The notes below the pieces were generated by a model. It did not search any database and was not told where the DNA came from. It saw only the letters and a list, made by a program, of their open reading frames with translations. Made by a program: the position numbers and the translations under genes. From Owenia fusiformis (taxonomy: Eukaryota; Annelida; Polychaeta; Sabellida; Oweniidae), in contig CAIIXF020000001.1 in assembly GCA_903813345.2 (NCBI GenBank), positions 27,889,915 through 27,953,914 of the forward strand: a stretch of 64,000 bases of DNA. Direction: 5' to 3'. Of this stretch, positions 50,801 through 61,290 are shown piece after piece (position 1 is the stretch's first letter; the number at the start of each line of letters is the position of its first letter).

Positions 50801-53800
50801 GTGATAGTCTTGATAGAGCTACCTGGGGGTCATAATTTACACGCTATTTACACTATACAGATCATTCCAAGACAACTCCGCCGGGAGCACAAAAGCACTT
50901 TTCGTTCGTGTATTTCGTTTAGCGCAATACTGGTCCTAGCCAAAACCGATGGATTTACACTTGCTACATGTATTTAGCCTTGCCCAAGTCGGTATTTTTA
51001 CTTATCTGATCTTGAATTATTACCGCCTTGTACAATCATAATAGAAATCAAGACAAGTAAAAGAGACCGACTTGGGCAAGGCTACATGTATTAAATGTAC
51101 TTGTATTTAAGATGTCTTAGACGTTACAAAGCGTTTTGCTAAGACTACATGATGTAGGGTCCAAAATGTTTTGACTGAGAGCGCAGGCCCGTAGCCAGAG
51201 GGGGAGCTGGGGGAGCGGAAGCTCCCCCCCACTGGCCAGAAATTCTTTCAAAATCATGCAGTATTTCACCATTCTGAGAATTTTTCGCATGATTTTTAGC
51301 CAAAATTGTAAAAATATCCCCCCCTGGAGAGAAGCTCCCCCCCCTGGTAAAAGCTGGCTACGGGCAAGGAGCGGTCAGCCCCCTCTTATCTATCCGGTTT
51401 GCGAACCTTGGATTTAAGAAAATGTCGGATTTACGCTACAATCTAAAATGTTTTTTAGAGTGGTAGTGTAAATCGCCGGGAGTTCACTTAACTGTATATA
51501 AACCTTGACGGGGATCCTCGGCGCACATGGGGTACCCTTTTTGGTGTAAATCCAACTAAATCACTGGTGATCCACTCAATTAGCCTACGCTGGTTACCAA
51601 AACGGTTCGAATTTTTCTTTTTTCCTTATTTCACGCGTTTTAGGCAGAATCCTCACGACCCCCCCCCCCCCCGTTTTTTCTCACAACGTATATCAGTATC
51701 ATATATTTTAGAAAATGTTCATGTTTGCGAAAAAGTACAGAAGCACTCGTTGCCATAAGTCGCGCCCTCAAAACCCGGGTTTGCCGTCATCCAAACCCGC
51801 CTTTGCAAAAAAACGAACGGTGCATTATTTGACTCGTTCGTGTTATTTTCGAGAGTTTTCAAACCAGAATTTTCATTGCTTTTATTAGAAGGGTTCCTCG
51901 TAATTAACTCTTAACTATGGATATGTTGACTTAAATGCAACTGACTTTTAAAGAGATGTTTTGCGCAACTAGTATGATGAACAAGCTCACTGGCGGATCT
52001 GGGGGGGGGGGCAGCCCCCCCCCCCCCCCTCCTTGGGTGGGCCCAGAAAAAATTAAGCCCCAAAAAGCCCAAAACGAGTGGGCCTTTTTGGGCATTACTG
52101 GGCCTTTTTTACTGTTTTGTCAGCCTTGAAATTTGCACCCCCCCCCTCCCCCTTTGTTGGTTTCTGGATTTGCCCCTGAAGGCAGTGGCCCTGAAGGCAA
52201 GGGGGGATTTTAGTCTGTTAAAAAATTTCTTAGCTTGCACCCTTAAAACCAAAAATTGGGTCCAATTTTTAAAACAAAGTTAAGGCCCATTTTTGATAAA
52301 TTGGCCAAAAATGCCCTATAAAGGCCAAATTATGCCCAAAATACCCATTTCTTAAGGCCTTCCCAAAAAATTTGGGTCCAAGAAGTTAAAAAAATCTGGG
52401 GGGGCAGGTTCTAGTGTTTTTTTAGTGCAATTTGTAAATACATTGCCAGGTTTGTGAAATTGATTAATTTTAGCAAAATGAAGTATATCTGTTGGCACAA
52501 TCAAGCACAATTGTCGCAATCAATCTCTATCTAAAATCACTATATCATGTCATGCCATATCATGATCAAATATCTTCAAGAGATCTTTTTATTGGATCTA
52601 GTAATGCAAATGAGGAGTTGTACATTTAAAATTGAGTCATGTTTAATCATGTTAATGGGAATGAATTGAAGAGATGAAGAGAACATTAACAAGTAAATAC
52701 AATATCAAGTCATTTGGGAGTTGAACCCAAACCAAAGAATATTACTTCCTTGGTGAAGCCCACACAACTTTGAACAATATTGTAAAAACACATTTATGTT
52801 CATTTTTGACAAACTTGCCCTCTGCTTTTACAAGGACTTGGGACCTTCTAGCTAGGCTAGGTAGCATTACAAGTTTGTCGGTCTTCACTCTTCACTAAAC
52901 TTGGACACTCTATTGCTTAGTGGCTTTGCCGTCCATCTTGTTCTTCTCCACTCTTTTCCTATAGGATTTTGTACTCCTGGGTATCGCGACTTTAGGAACA
53001 AAGGCCAGATTAACCAGGACACAGCTAGTCCCTGGAGTAGGAGCAATCATAACATACCTTGGAGCAGGAGCTGGAGGAGTACTTGCACTGGAGGTGAATG
53101 AAATCAAGTTGGAAGTTGGTTGAGGTTGAAAGGCAAGAGTATCAGGAAGAATCCTCCTGTTCACTCGTGACATTCCTTCACCAGCTGTGTTCTTGGGAAG
53201 ATCGAACATGTGGGGATCATCCACGTTGGCTGAGGGCAATGCTGCCACCTTCTTGTCCTACGGGAAGGGATCTGCTGATGAAGCACTTGCACTTGACAGG
53301 GGTATCCTATCCTAGAGTGTTTCACCAGTTTCAACTAATTTTTCAAATCAAGATGGAGTTTTGCCTAGTTGGTCTCCTGGTAAGGAGACAATTTTTGTGC
53401 TTGCTTTCCTCCACAAGGAGATCAACTGGGCAAAACTCCATCTTGATCTGAAAAAACGTTAACAAGACACACAGTGATAAATATCGCACTTTGAAGAGCA
53501 AACTGGCCACCATGCAATTTACCCAGCATGGCCAAAACCTAATCAGACCTTGGCACTAGTCTGCTCTTGCATCTGTAAACATTTCAAGTTGACAAGGTTA
53601 GCGGTTTTCCTGCAATTTTGATGACAAGAATTTATTTGTAGTCTTGAACTTTGGGAAAATTTAGATAACATTGTTTGTGACCTAATTTGATGACCTTCGA
53701 CCTTGAAAATTTCCTAAATTTAAATCCAAAATATCAATTTAGAAAATCAACTTTTTTGACCTTTTCAAGGTCACTGAAGGTGAATGAAAGGTCAAATCTG

Positions 53801-56800
53801 TTACCTAGTTTAATGACCTTCACCTTCGACCTTAAAAATTTCACTTTTTCAGACCTCAGTAGGTGTTTTTTGTAATTAAACTGACCTAAATTTAAATCCA
53901 AAATATCAATTTAGAAAATCTACTTTTTTGACCTTTTCAAGGTCACTGAAGGTGAATGAAAGGTCAAATCTGAAATCTAAGGTCAGATTTGAACTTCTGA
54001 GAACTTGTAGATGTTTTTTTTTTTAAAAATTGGTCAATTTGGAGCAAGTTGAAAAATTAAAAATGGCCGCCAAATTGAAAAATTCAAAATGGCCACCATG
54101 TAATTTAGCCAGCATACCCAAAACCTAATCAGATCTTGGCAATAGCCTGCTCTTGCATCTGTAAAAAATTTCAAGTTGAACGGATAAGTGGTTTTCCTGG
54201 AATTTTGATGACAAGATTTGTTGAAAAATTCAAAATGGCCGCCACGTAGTTTACCCAGCATGCCCTTAACCTAATCAGATCTTGGTACTAGTCTGGTCTT
54301 GCATCTGTAAAAATTTCAAGTTGAACAGGTAAGCAGTTATCCTGGAAATTTGATGACAAGATTTGGTTTATGTGCCGCCCGCCCGCCCGCCCAACAGCAC
54401 AAGACGACGACACTTTTTCAAAGTGCGATAAAAAGGGAAACACTCTAGGGTATCCCCTGTTCTGTCCTATGTCATTCCTTTCATGTCTATTTTCTAAAAA
54501 TCCACAAAGTGTACACTTTATTTCAGGAAAACTAAAGATATTTAAAATAATCTATTATTTGGGAGAATTTAAACATTTTTCACTCGTTTTTGCATTTTGA
54601 ATCTGTCCTATGTCATTCCTTTTATGTCTATTTTCTAAAAATCCACAAAGTGTACACTTTATTTCAGGAAAACTAAAGATATTTAAAATAATCTATTATT
54701 TGGGAGAATTTAAACATTTTTCACTCATTTTTGCATTTTGAATCCATTTTAACTTCACCAATTTATAACATATCGTGAATCTTCTGGGAATATCGTATTT
54801 GGAATTGTAAGGAATAGATTGGTAGGTCAACTGTACATGTTGCTAGTAATTTTTTCATCCCTATAGATCTGATTCTGCCTTTAAGTACAGCAACACTCTC
54901 CTTCCTTTTCTTATCATCAATCCTGAAAAATAGTGTAATGTAACATTAGACTGAATGAATATTTTAATATATCGGTTGATAAAAAAAAAACTAATTTGCT
55001 ACAATATCACAATTTACTCTAGATTGTGGCTACAGAGTTGCGGTATCATTTTTCAACATGTTCAATGAACAATAATTCATTATTTTTTCTTTAAAATTAA
55101 TGTTTTTCAATGCGAAAGACTGTAATTGGTTTAAATGAATGATGTACTTCCATAAAGTCAATGTGGCATTGTTGATGTGAAACATCTGAATCTGTGTTCT
55201 GCTCATAACATCTGCATCTTTCACTACCTTTCTTCTAATCTCATTGTAGGATTTTACAATGAGGTTCAACCTCATCTCCTTCACACCAGCCACCTGGGTG
55301 GATCCAGGGTGAATTTCCAAGAGGAGTCTCATCACAGCCTCCATATATCTGTTGTGGTCTGGTGATCTGGCTACAACACCTTGGGTCAATAATGCCCTGA
55401 AAAAGAACAAGTGATGAGTTTAAGGATGGCATTTAACTTTAACTAAGAATGCAAAAATCTACGATGTATAAAACACACCCTTGGTATACGCAGCTAACGA
55501 AAATTGACCGGTACGGTCAAAAGCTGGACTGGTACGGGTTAACGTTTTTATTTGAATTTAAAACAGCCATAACTTGCTCAATATTGACTTCCTCGTGTCT
55601 AATTTGAAATATATGATGCCTCCCGATGCTTTTAAGTACCCCAATTTTTTACAGATTTTTAAACGGACCAAAACTCTCTAAATGCGCATTTATGCTCTTT
55701 TCTCTCGAGAACGACTGTCTCATTTTCACGATAACTTTTATTTAGTACTTCTGACATATAAGATCTATTTTTCCCCATCAAGGTATGATGTAAATGACAT
55801 GCTATTTACATCTTGTGAGTTTCAATGACACGCGTTTAATTTTATAAAAAATGCCAAACTTTGTGACAAAGAATTTCATCACCTATTGCCCAGAACTGGT
55901 CCGTCTTCTCGCTGCAAGCAGATTGCCCCGAACCGGTCCGTCTTCTCGCTGCAAGCAGGATGAAATTCTTTGTCACAAAGTTAGGAAACATACTTATTTT
56001 CATACTAGGAAACATACTGTAACAATTATTTTTATACCTCAATCAAACATTTAAACACTAATATATTCACTGTAACAGTGAATATCTTTCAGTGTTTGAA
56101 TGTTTGATTTCTAAATTTTGTTATACGTACGTACATGCTAGAAATAAAGTTAGAGATCCTACATATTGTGGATGAAAAAAAATTTTGCATGTGTAAAAAC
56201 TTGAAATAATACTGGGGCCATTCAGAATAATGCTAGAAATAAGACTAGAGCTCTTAACAGCTCCAAAATATTTTTAGCATGTACGCACATATAAGAATAT
56301 TGCTCGGGCTATTAAGAAAATTCTTACTGCGATTTCCCTGAAATGTTTTACATGTACGTACATAAGAAAATGGATCTATATTACTTCCTGCGAAAGCTAT
56401 TTGGATTTTGATATAATAGCTTTCCCACGGAGCATTTGGACAGCTCAATGATCGTGACCTTTGAAATCGAATTAAGACGATCCGCGGCTTACTTTTGGTC
56501 TCTAACTGTGTCTTACATCAGTATCATCAATCCGTGTAAGTATTGGAGCGCTGGAGTACTTCTTTTTCGATCAAGACTTGTAATTGTTAGTCGAGTGAAT
56601 CGTTTTACTGCCAAATTCCAATATGGCGGTTTCTGCTCGGACATTCTCGTAAATCTCCGGAGGTTGTCCGAACCTAACTAATTCTCAAAATTCATTTCGT
56701 TCGTTGCGTATCTCGCACCTAGCAAACCGCCATATTGGAAATAGGTCTGTAAAACTTTCACTCGATGAACAATTTACAAGTCTTGATCGAAAAAGAAGTA

Positions 56801-59147
56801 CTCCAGCGCTCCAATACTTACACGGATTGATGATACTGATGTAAGACACAGTTAGAGACCAAAAGTAAGCCGCGGATCGACTTAATTCAATTTCAAAGGT
56901 CACTATTGATCAGCTGTTCACTTCTCCGTTTGAGAGCCATAAGTTTCAAAATCTAACATGGCTCTCGAAGTGAGTAAGATCTATATACTTAATCAACATC
57001 CGGGGTCTTTTCTTGGAACCCTTTAACTTCTTCATCTCTATGGCCTCATTGCCCTCCAGAAATGCCATAAGGTACTTGACCAGGGTTGCCTTGTTCTGAC
57101 TCAGGGATGCAGGAGTTGCACACTCTCTGTCGACAGATTCTACAATGTATGCAGCATACCCAAAGAATTCTTTACAAGCCACTTGAAGGTCTGGCCTCTG
57201 AAGGCAGCAAACTGTAACATGAAGTGAGTGAGCCAATCCCACTCTTCCTTCGCACCAGGTCCAATTTTCTTTGCTTGTGCCAGCACCTCAGCTAGGGCCA
57301 TGGGCCTCCCAACAGGCTTCCTCGCCTTATTGACTTGGGCAGCTTTTGCAGCTTTCTTGCTCAGACACAGCTTTCCACTTGATAGTCTCAAGAAGAGGCT
57401 AGACATATTCTGAAACATACCCCCAGGTTATTCTTATTATTTGAGGGCTCTTAGTTCTACATTTCAAAAGTCTGAGAAAAATAAACATCAAAACTACGAC
57501 TCGAAACCCGCATATATATTTTTTGAAAAAATGAAAGAATGTTTCCTGCTACAATGAAGCTGTCTATACCCTCTCAGTTCGTCAGAAATCGCCGATGAGT
57601 TTTCAAAGTACCAGTAGATCAAAAAAAATCCGTTTTTTGAAATATTTCAAAATTCGATCGATCATTTCGTAGAGAAATACTCCGATTTTAGAGTGGAAAC
57701 TTACCAATTCTCGTCTCTGGGTAGATATTCTTCAAAATATATCATGGTTTTGCTATGAAAAGCAGTTATCACGGAGTAAATCCATCTCAAAGTACGCATT
57801 TTCTTCATTTCAAACTAGTTGAAAACAAAGATGGCTGAACTATGAAGTGACAAGTTAGAGTAGAAGGGGTCTTTTGACTTTTGGTATTTAGGCCACTGAT
57901 AAAAATAACTGATTTTCATGTGTTTAACATTTACTAAGTACAAAATACCAGGTATATCATTCTAATTAAGCACATTTTTCTATTTCTTAGCCTCATTAAA
58001 CGCTTATTTCGTTTGGAATGCCCTTAAACCCTGCTGAACCCTGGTCTGAGAAACAAAGATCTAAATAAGGCAAAAGAGCACCCGGGTTCACTGTTAAACC
58101 TCCTGCTCACTGTAGTATGAATCATGAATGTACTTTCACACAGGGTTTAACAGAAAGAAACAGTGAACCCTGGTCTAACGAATCCGTGTTTCCAGGGTTC
58201 GCCTAGCATGCCTTCGACTCTTTCTCAAAAAGTAGCTCAGAAGACAACAGAATCGTCGATTTAATTGTGAAGAATTAAATCGACGATTCTATGTATTTGT
58301 TCGCACATATGTACATTTTCTTAAACATACGATACTGATACACGTTTGTTAAAAATATCGTGGGAATTCTGCCTACAACGTGTGAAATAAGGAAAAGAGA
58401 AAATCGTGCCTTCGATGTTCCGACATCTTGTTACCAAAACGAACCGTTTTGGCAACCAGCGTAATCGAGTGGATCACCAGTGTAAATATAACACGTTCAC
58501 GTACGTTCTCCTAAAATGTGTCCCTTTCGTGTTGTGTCATTTCAGAAACCGACCTCGTACAACACGGTGGTTATGGGCCCCATAATACCCTGCTGACATT
58601 GTTCGAATACTGGAACATTAGCATCTATACAACGATAAATGGACCACTTGATCTCGAATCACATGCTACGATGTCATTCATTCATTTCTATATCGCAGAC
58701 ATCTTGCGTGGCAACTCTCCTATATTTGGTATCGGATACGCCTGTGAATACAATCTCCCCTCGAAAGCCGGTTCATTCTGTGGGCCTTTCAACGTATATC
58801 CAGATTATAGCATCGATAAAACTAAAAATTCAACCTCTCCCATTGAAACATACATTGGAACTTATATTAAAGGAGATGATGAGGTCGAAATTAAAATTGA
58901 CGCCGTTACCCCTAACTTAGTGATGGTGAAAGGATGTGAAGAGTACATTCTTTACCCGGATGGTGAGGCCCACTCCTTTGTTGTTGAGTCCACAGGAGAA
59001 TGTTTGGGATGTGCTAAAGGTGTTGTCTTCACAGGCTTACCAGAATCTGCATCGTTTGAGGGTTTCTCAAGTCTGAGTATAGATGGCGTTCGGTTTCGAA
59101 ATTTGAAAATAAGCTCCGCGAGCGAAAGCGAATGCGATCAATTATAG
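47858..59147 (+). CDS. Secreted beta-lactamase-like serine hydrolase (5 exons)
   Basis: Exons: 47858-48150, 48736-48894, 49259-49537, 50286-50545, 58546-59147. Phases agree and the product is 530 aa. Residues 1-17 form a signal peptide. Class C beta-lactamase / penicillin-binding-protein fold motifs are the SxxK nucleophile motif S80-I-S-K83, a LRDLIGHVTGIP block, the second motif as Y168-V-D170 (usually Y-x-N), and the third as H337-G-G339. About 190 residues follow, as a separate C-terminal domain rich in Gly and Cys. Animal relatives (LACTB-like and amidase/esterase-like proteins) are hydrolases, but the substrate is unknown. The first four exons span 2.7 kb; intron 4 is 8 kb and full of transposons. 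The last exon lies between the arms of a giant inverted repeat. An AATAAA follows at 59418-59423. Confidence 0.9.
50975..51084 (-). mobile_element. Short palindromic MITE, family C copy 2
   Basis: The element is 110 bp with ends TAGCCTTGCCCAAGTC and GACTTGGGCAAGGCTA, flanked by 8-bp duplications, catgtatt, at 50967-50974 and 51085-51092. It is inverted relative to the copy at 42572. It lies 99 bp from the family D insertion in the same intron. Confidence 0.88.
51184..51368 (+). mobile_element. MITE-like element with GTAGCC ends, family D copy 2
   Basis: The element is 185 bp, starts CAGGCCCGTAGCC and ends GGCTACGGGCAAG. It is flanked by a perfect 5-bp duplication, gagcg, at 51179-51183 and 51369-51373. 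The interior matches the 41611 copy. Confidence 0.87.
51988..52178 (+). mobile_element. G-rich MITE-like element, family E copy 2
   Basis: It opens CACTGGCGGATCTGGGGG, runs through G and C homopolymers and cttgggtgggcccag, and closes GGATTTGCCCCTG. The sequence matches the 7258-7561 copy, but the 5-bp flanks (aagct and aaggc) are not identical, so the target duplication is decayed or the ends are misplaced. Confidence 0.6.
52910..53248 (-). CDS. Unrecognised coding fragment, Pro/Ser-rich then basic C-terminus
   Basis: A 112-codon open frame on minus encodes a Pro-, Ser- and Ala-rich stretch followed by a basic tail with PRSTKSYRKRVEKNK. Its composition looks more protein-like than other frames nearby. 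It may be the last part of the same unrecognised minus-strand element as 55170-55410 and 56986-57418. No domain is recognised and no donor/acceptor link could be proved. Confidence 0.35.
   Translation of the reverse strand: MAALPSANVDDPHMFDLPKNTAGEGMSRVNRRILPDTLAFQPQPTSNLISFTSSASTPPAPAPRYVMIAPTPGTSCVLVNLAFVPKVAIPRSTKSYRKRVEKNKMDGKATKQ
53338..53456. repeat. Inverted repeat with roughly 40-bp arms
   Basis: The sequence tcaagatggagttttgccta (around 53350) recurs inverted near 53436-53448, with further pairing through ggtctcctgg and aaggagatcaac. It is a foldback of about 120 bp next to the unrecognised minus-strand coding fragment. Confidence 0.6.
53482..54430 (-). repeat. TATCGCAC-ended repeat, copy 2 (longer)
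   Basis: The element is 949 bp, bounded by TATCGCACTTTGAA and the inverted TTCAAAGTGCGATA. Near the right end is a gcccgcccgcccgccc patch. The interior has repeated aaaatggccgcca blocks and gttcaaatctgac-family sequence, similar in layout to 44401-44778 but inverted. No transposase is seen. Confidence 0.65.
54462..54742. repeat. 141-bp tandem duplication
   Basis: Two nearly identical consecutive units begin ctgtcctatgtcattcctt at 54462 and 54603. Only a few substitutions separate them, so the duplication is recent. Confidence 0.85.
55170..55395 (-). CDS. Unrecognised exon-like coding segment
   Basis: On minus, a good acceptor (ttctttttcag) at about 55396 opens a frame encoding ALLTQGVVARSPDHNRYMEA and a following helical, Arg- and Lys-rich stretch. 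It looks coding but matches no family I know. A plausible donor lies at AGAAAG/GTAGTG inside the frame. It is probably part of the same minus-strand element as the 57 kb fragment, within intron 4 of the beta-lactamase-like gene. Confidence 0.35.
55855..55981. repeat. Inverted repeat with an internal tandem duplication
   Basis: The sequence aactttgtgacaaagaattt at the left pairs with aaattctttgtcacaaagtt at the right. Between them, ggtccgtcttctcgctgcaa occurs twice in direct tandem. Confidence 0.75.
56381..56977 (+). mobile_element. hAT-like foldback element, family A copy 2
   Basis: The element is 597 bp, identical in length and ends to 36588-37184. It is flanked by a perfect 8-bp duplication, gatctata, at 56373-56380 and 56978-56985. 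The other arm of the inverted duplication has a single copy of this octamer (tatagatc at 61289-61296) and no insertion. Confidence 0.95.
56986..57418 (-). pseudogene. Fragment of an unrecognised element protein, left copy
   Basis: On minus the frame opens after ggggtatgtttcag and encodes MSSLFLRLSSGKLCLSKKAA, then a basic linker (KPVGRP) and EEWDWLTHFMLQFAAFRG. The sense then passes by a -1 frame change at TTTGGGT (near 57165-57159) into GYAAYIVESVDRECATPASL and a Lys-rich segment. The right arm carries the same protein with a few substitutions. The family is unknown to me. The duplicated, inverted context argues for a mobile element rather than a host gene. Confidence 0.45.
58249..58290. repeat. 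Perfect 18-bp-stem hairpin at the inverted-duplication junction
   Basis: Positions 58249-58266 and 58273-58290 are exact reverse complements around a 6-nt loop. It lies 17 bp inside the inner end of the left arm of the giant inverted duplication, in the spacer before the last exon of the beta-lactamase-like gene. Confidence 0.85.
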
Positions 59148-59417
59148 GCCCTTGGTCTGCAAAAGGGTCTGGCAAAAGGGGTGGCGACCTTGCAATATGG
59201 AGTTGCAAATGATCAATAGTACAGTGAATGATAAATGTTGGGTTGATTTTTCAAATCACCCCAACTGCTTGTGTATTGAAATCTTGGGGTTGAAAGCTAG
59301 TGCATGGTTATTCAGATAAAATTCAGCTTTGTGTCAACTACTGACAATGTTTTACAAACCCAAGTTTTCAGTACACACAATAAGAAATGCTACATTTTAT
59401 ACATAAACTTTCACCTG

Positions 59418-59423
59418 AATAAA
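59418..59423 (+). terminator. Poly(A) signal AATAAA, beta-lactamase-like gene
   Basis: A canonical AATAAA lies 271 bp after the stop codon and 84 bp before the right arm of the inverted duplication, so a transcript ending here would exclude the second arm. Confidence 0.45.
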
Positions 59424-59481
59424 AATTCATCTTTGAGTCACTCTAAGCGTTGATGTTAGTTTTGATCTGCAGATGACAGCA

Positions 59482-59506
59482 TTGGCGGATCCAGGGGGCG
59501 GGGGGA
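59482..59506 (+). repeat. Fragment of the G-rich family E repeat
   Basis: The sequence attggcggatccaggggg matches the left end of the family E elements at 7258 and 51988. It stops at the inner edge of the right arm of the inverted duplication, so it marks that junction. Confidence 0.55.
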
Positions 59507-60390
59507 TTTTTGAGAAAGAGTCGAAGGCATGCTAGGCGAACCCTGGAAACACGGATTCGTTAGACCAGGGTTCACTGTTTCTTTCTGTTAAACCCTGTGT
59601 GAAAGTACATTCATGATTCATACTACAGTGAGCAGGAGGTTTAACAGTGAACCCGGGTGCTCTTTGGCCTTATTTAGATCTTTGTTTCTTAGACCAGGGT
59701 TCAGCAGGGTTTAAGGGCATTCCAAACGAAATAAGTGTTTAATGAGGCTAAGAAATAGAAAAATGTGCTTAATTAGAATCATATACCTTGTATTTTGTAC
59801 TTAGTAAATGTTAAACACATGAAAATCAGTTATTTTTATCAGTGGCCTAAAGTACCAAAAGTCAAAAGACCCCTTCTACTCTAACTTGTCACTTCATAGT
59901 TCAGCCATCTTTGTTTTCAACTTGTTTGAAATGAAGAAAATGCGTACTTTGAGTTGGATTTACTCCGTGATAACTGTTTTTCATAGCAAAACCATGGTAT
60001 GTTTTGAAGAATATCTACCCAGAGACGAGAATTGGTAAGTTTCCACTCTAAAATCGAAGTATTTCTCTACGAAATGATCGATCGAATTTTGAAATATTCC
60101 AAAAAACGGATTTTTTTAGATCTACTGGTACTTTGAAAACTCATCGGCGATTTCTGACGAACTGAGAGGGTATAGACAGCTTCATTGTAGCAGGAAACAT
60201 TCTTTCATTTTTTCAAAAAATATATATGCGGGTTTCGAGTCGTAGTTTTGATGTTTACTTTTCTCAGACTTTTGAAATGAAGAACTAAGAGCCTTATTCT
60301 TGACATTTAGCAGTTTAGTGTTAGAGTCTAGCAAAGAATTGGCCCTCAAATGATAACAAATAAGAAAAATAACCTGGGGGTATGTTTCAG

Positions 60391-61290
60391 AATATGTCAA
60401 GCCTCTTCGTGAGACTATCGAGTGGAAAGCTGTGTCTGAGCAAGAAAGCTGCAAAAGCTGCCCAAGTCAATAAGGCGAGGAAGCCTGTTGGGAGGGCCAT
60501 GGTCCTAGCTGAGGTGCTGGCACAAGCAAAGAAAACTGGACCTGGTGCGAAGGAAGAGTGGGATTGGCTCCCTCACTTCATGTTACAGTTTGCTGCCTTC
60601 AGAGGCCAGACCTTCAAGTGGCTTGTAAAGAATTCTTTGGGTATGTTACTCGAGTCTTAAGCTAGACGAAACTTCATTGATTTCGTATGTACTGTGCTAC
60701 ACGCACCTACACGCACCTAGAACTCATTTTTAATAAATTTTATAAATATTTTTAAGAATATTAATCATATTTAGGATGAAGCGTTGCTTGTCTGGATTTA
60801 GATATTTCAAAATTTCATTTCGGAGTTTGACACATGGTGAAATTTTCTCGCTGTAGCTAAAAATGGCTTCCGGTTCTGGACGTGAATAACATTTGAAATA
60901 TTATTCTCGCTTAAAGAAATCAAATATAACAATAGATTCAGACGGGGATGTGAGCTGATGTTCTTCAAATCTATACATAAAGGTATATTTCATATTATTA
61001 TGCCATATTTACTGTGCGTGTGACACAATGATTTACAATATTTATAATACTAAGGCAGCTCAATCTTCCTCCTCAAAGCCGGAATATAGAGAAGGCTTTG
61101 GACCGAAGTAATGGGTATGCTGCATACATTGTAGAATCTGTCGACAAAGAGTGTGCAACTCCTGCATCCCTGAGCCAGAACAAGGCAGCTCTGGTCAAGT
61201 ACCTTATGGCATTTCTGGAGGGCAAAGAGGCCTTAGAGATGAAGAAGTTAAAGGGTTCCAAGAAAAGACCCCAGAAGCTGATTAAGTATA
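60391..61290 (+). pseudogene. Fragment of the unrecognised element protein, right copy, MITE-interrupted
   Basis: The same protein as the 57 kb fragment: MSSLFVRLSSGKLCLSKKAA at the start and GYAAYIVESVDKECATPASL after the break. A 466-bp MITE has inserted exactly at the TTTGGGTATG junction, so the two parts are separated and the reading frame ends in the insertion. Differences from the left copy are conservative amino-acid changes. Confidence 0.45.
60646..61111 (+). mobile_element. hAT-like MITE, family B copy 2
   Basis: The element is 466 bp, begins TTACTCGAGTC and ends GGACCGAAGTAA. It is flanked by a perfect 8-bp duplication, tgggtatg, at 60638-60645 and 61112-61119. The left arm of the inverted duplication preserves the empty site with one copy of the octamer (cataccca at 57155-57162). 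Confidence 0.95.

Larger units (their letters stand above)
56005..58231 (-). repeat. Left arm of a giant inverted duplication
   Basis: This arm is the reverse complement of 59507 to about 61640. Matching landmarks include gccttcgactctttctcaaaaa at the inner edge, the coding fragment at 57 kb, the octamer target site and the aatcaaacatt hairpin near the outer edge. It contains one extra insertion, family A copy 2 (56381-56977), which the other arm lacks. The outer boundary is approximate. Confidence 0.85.
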
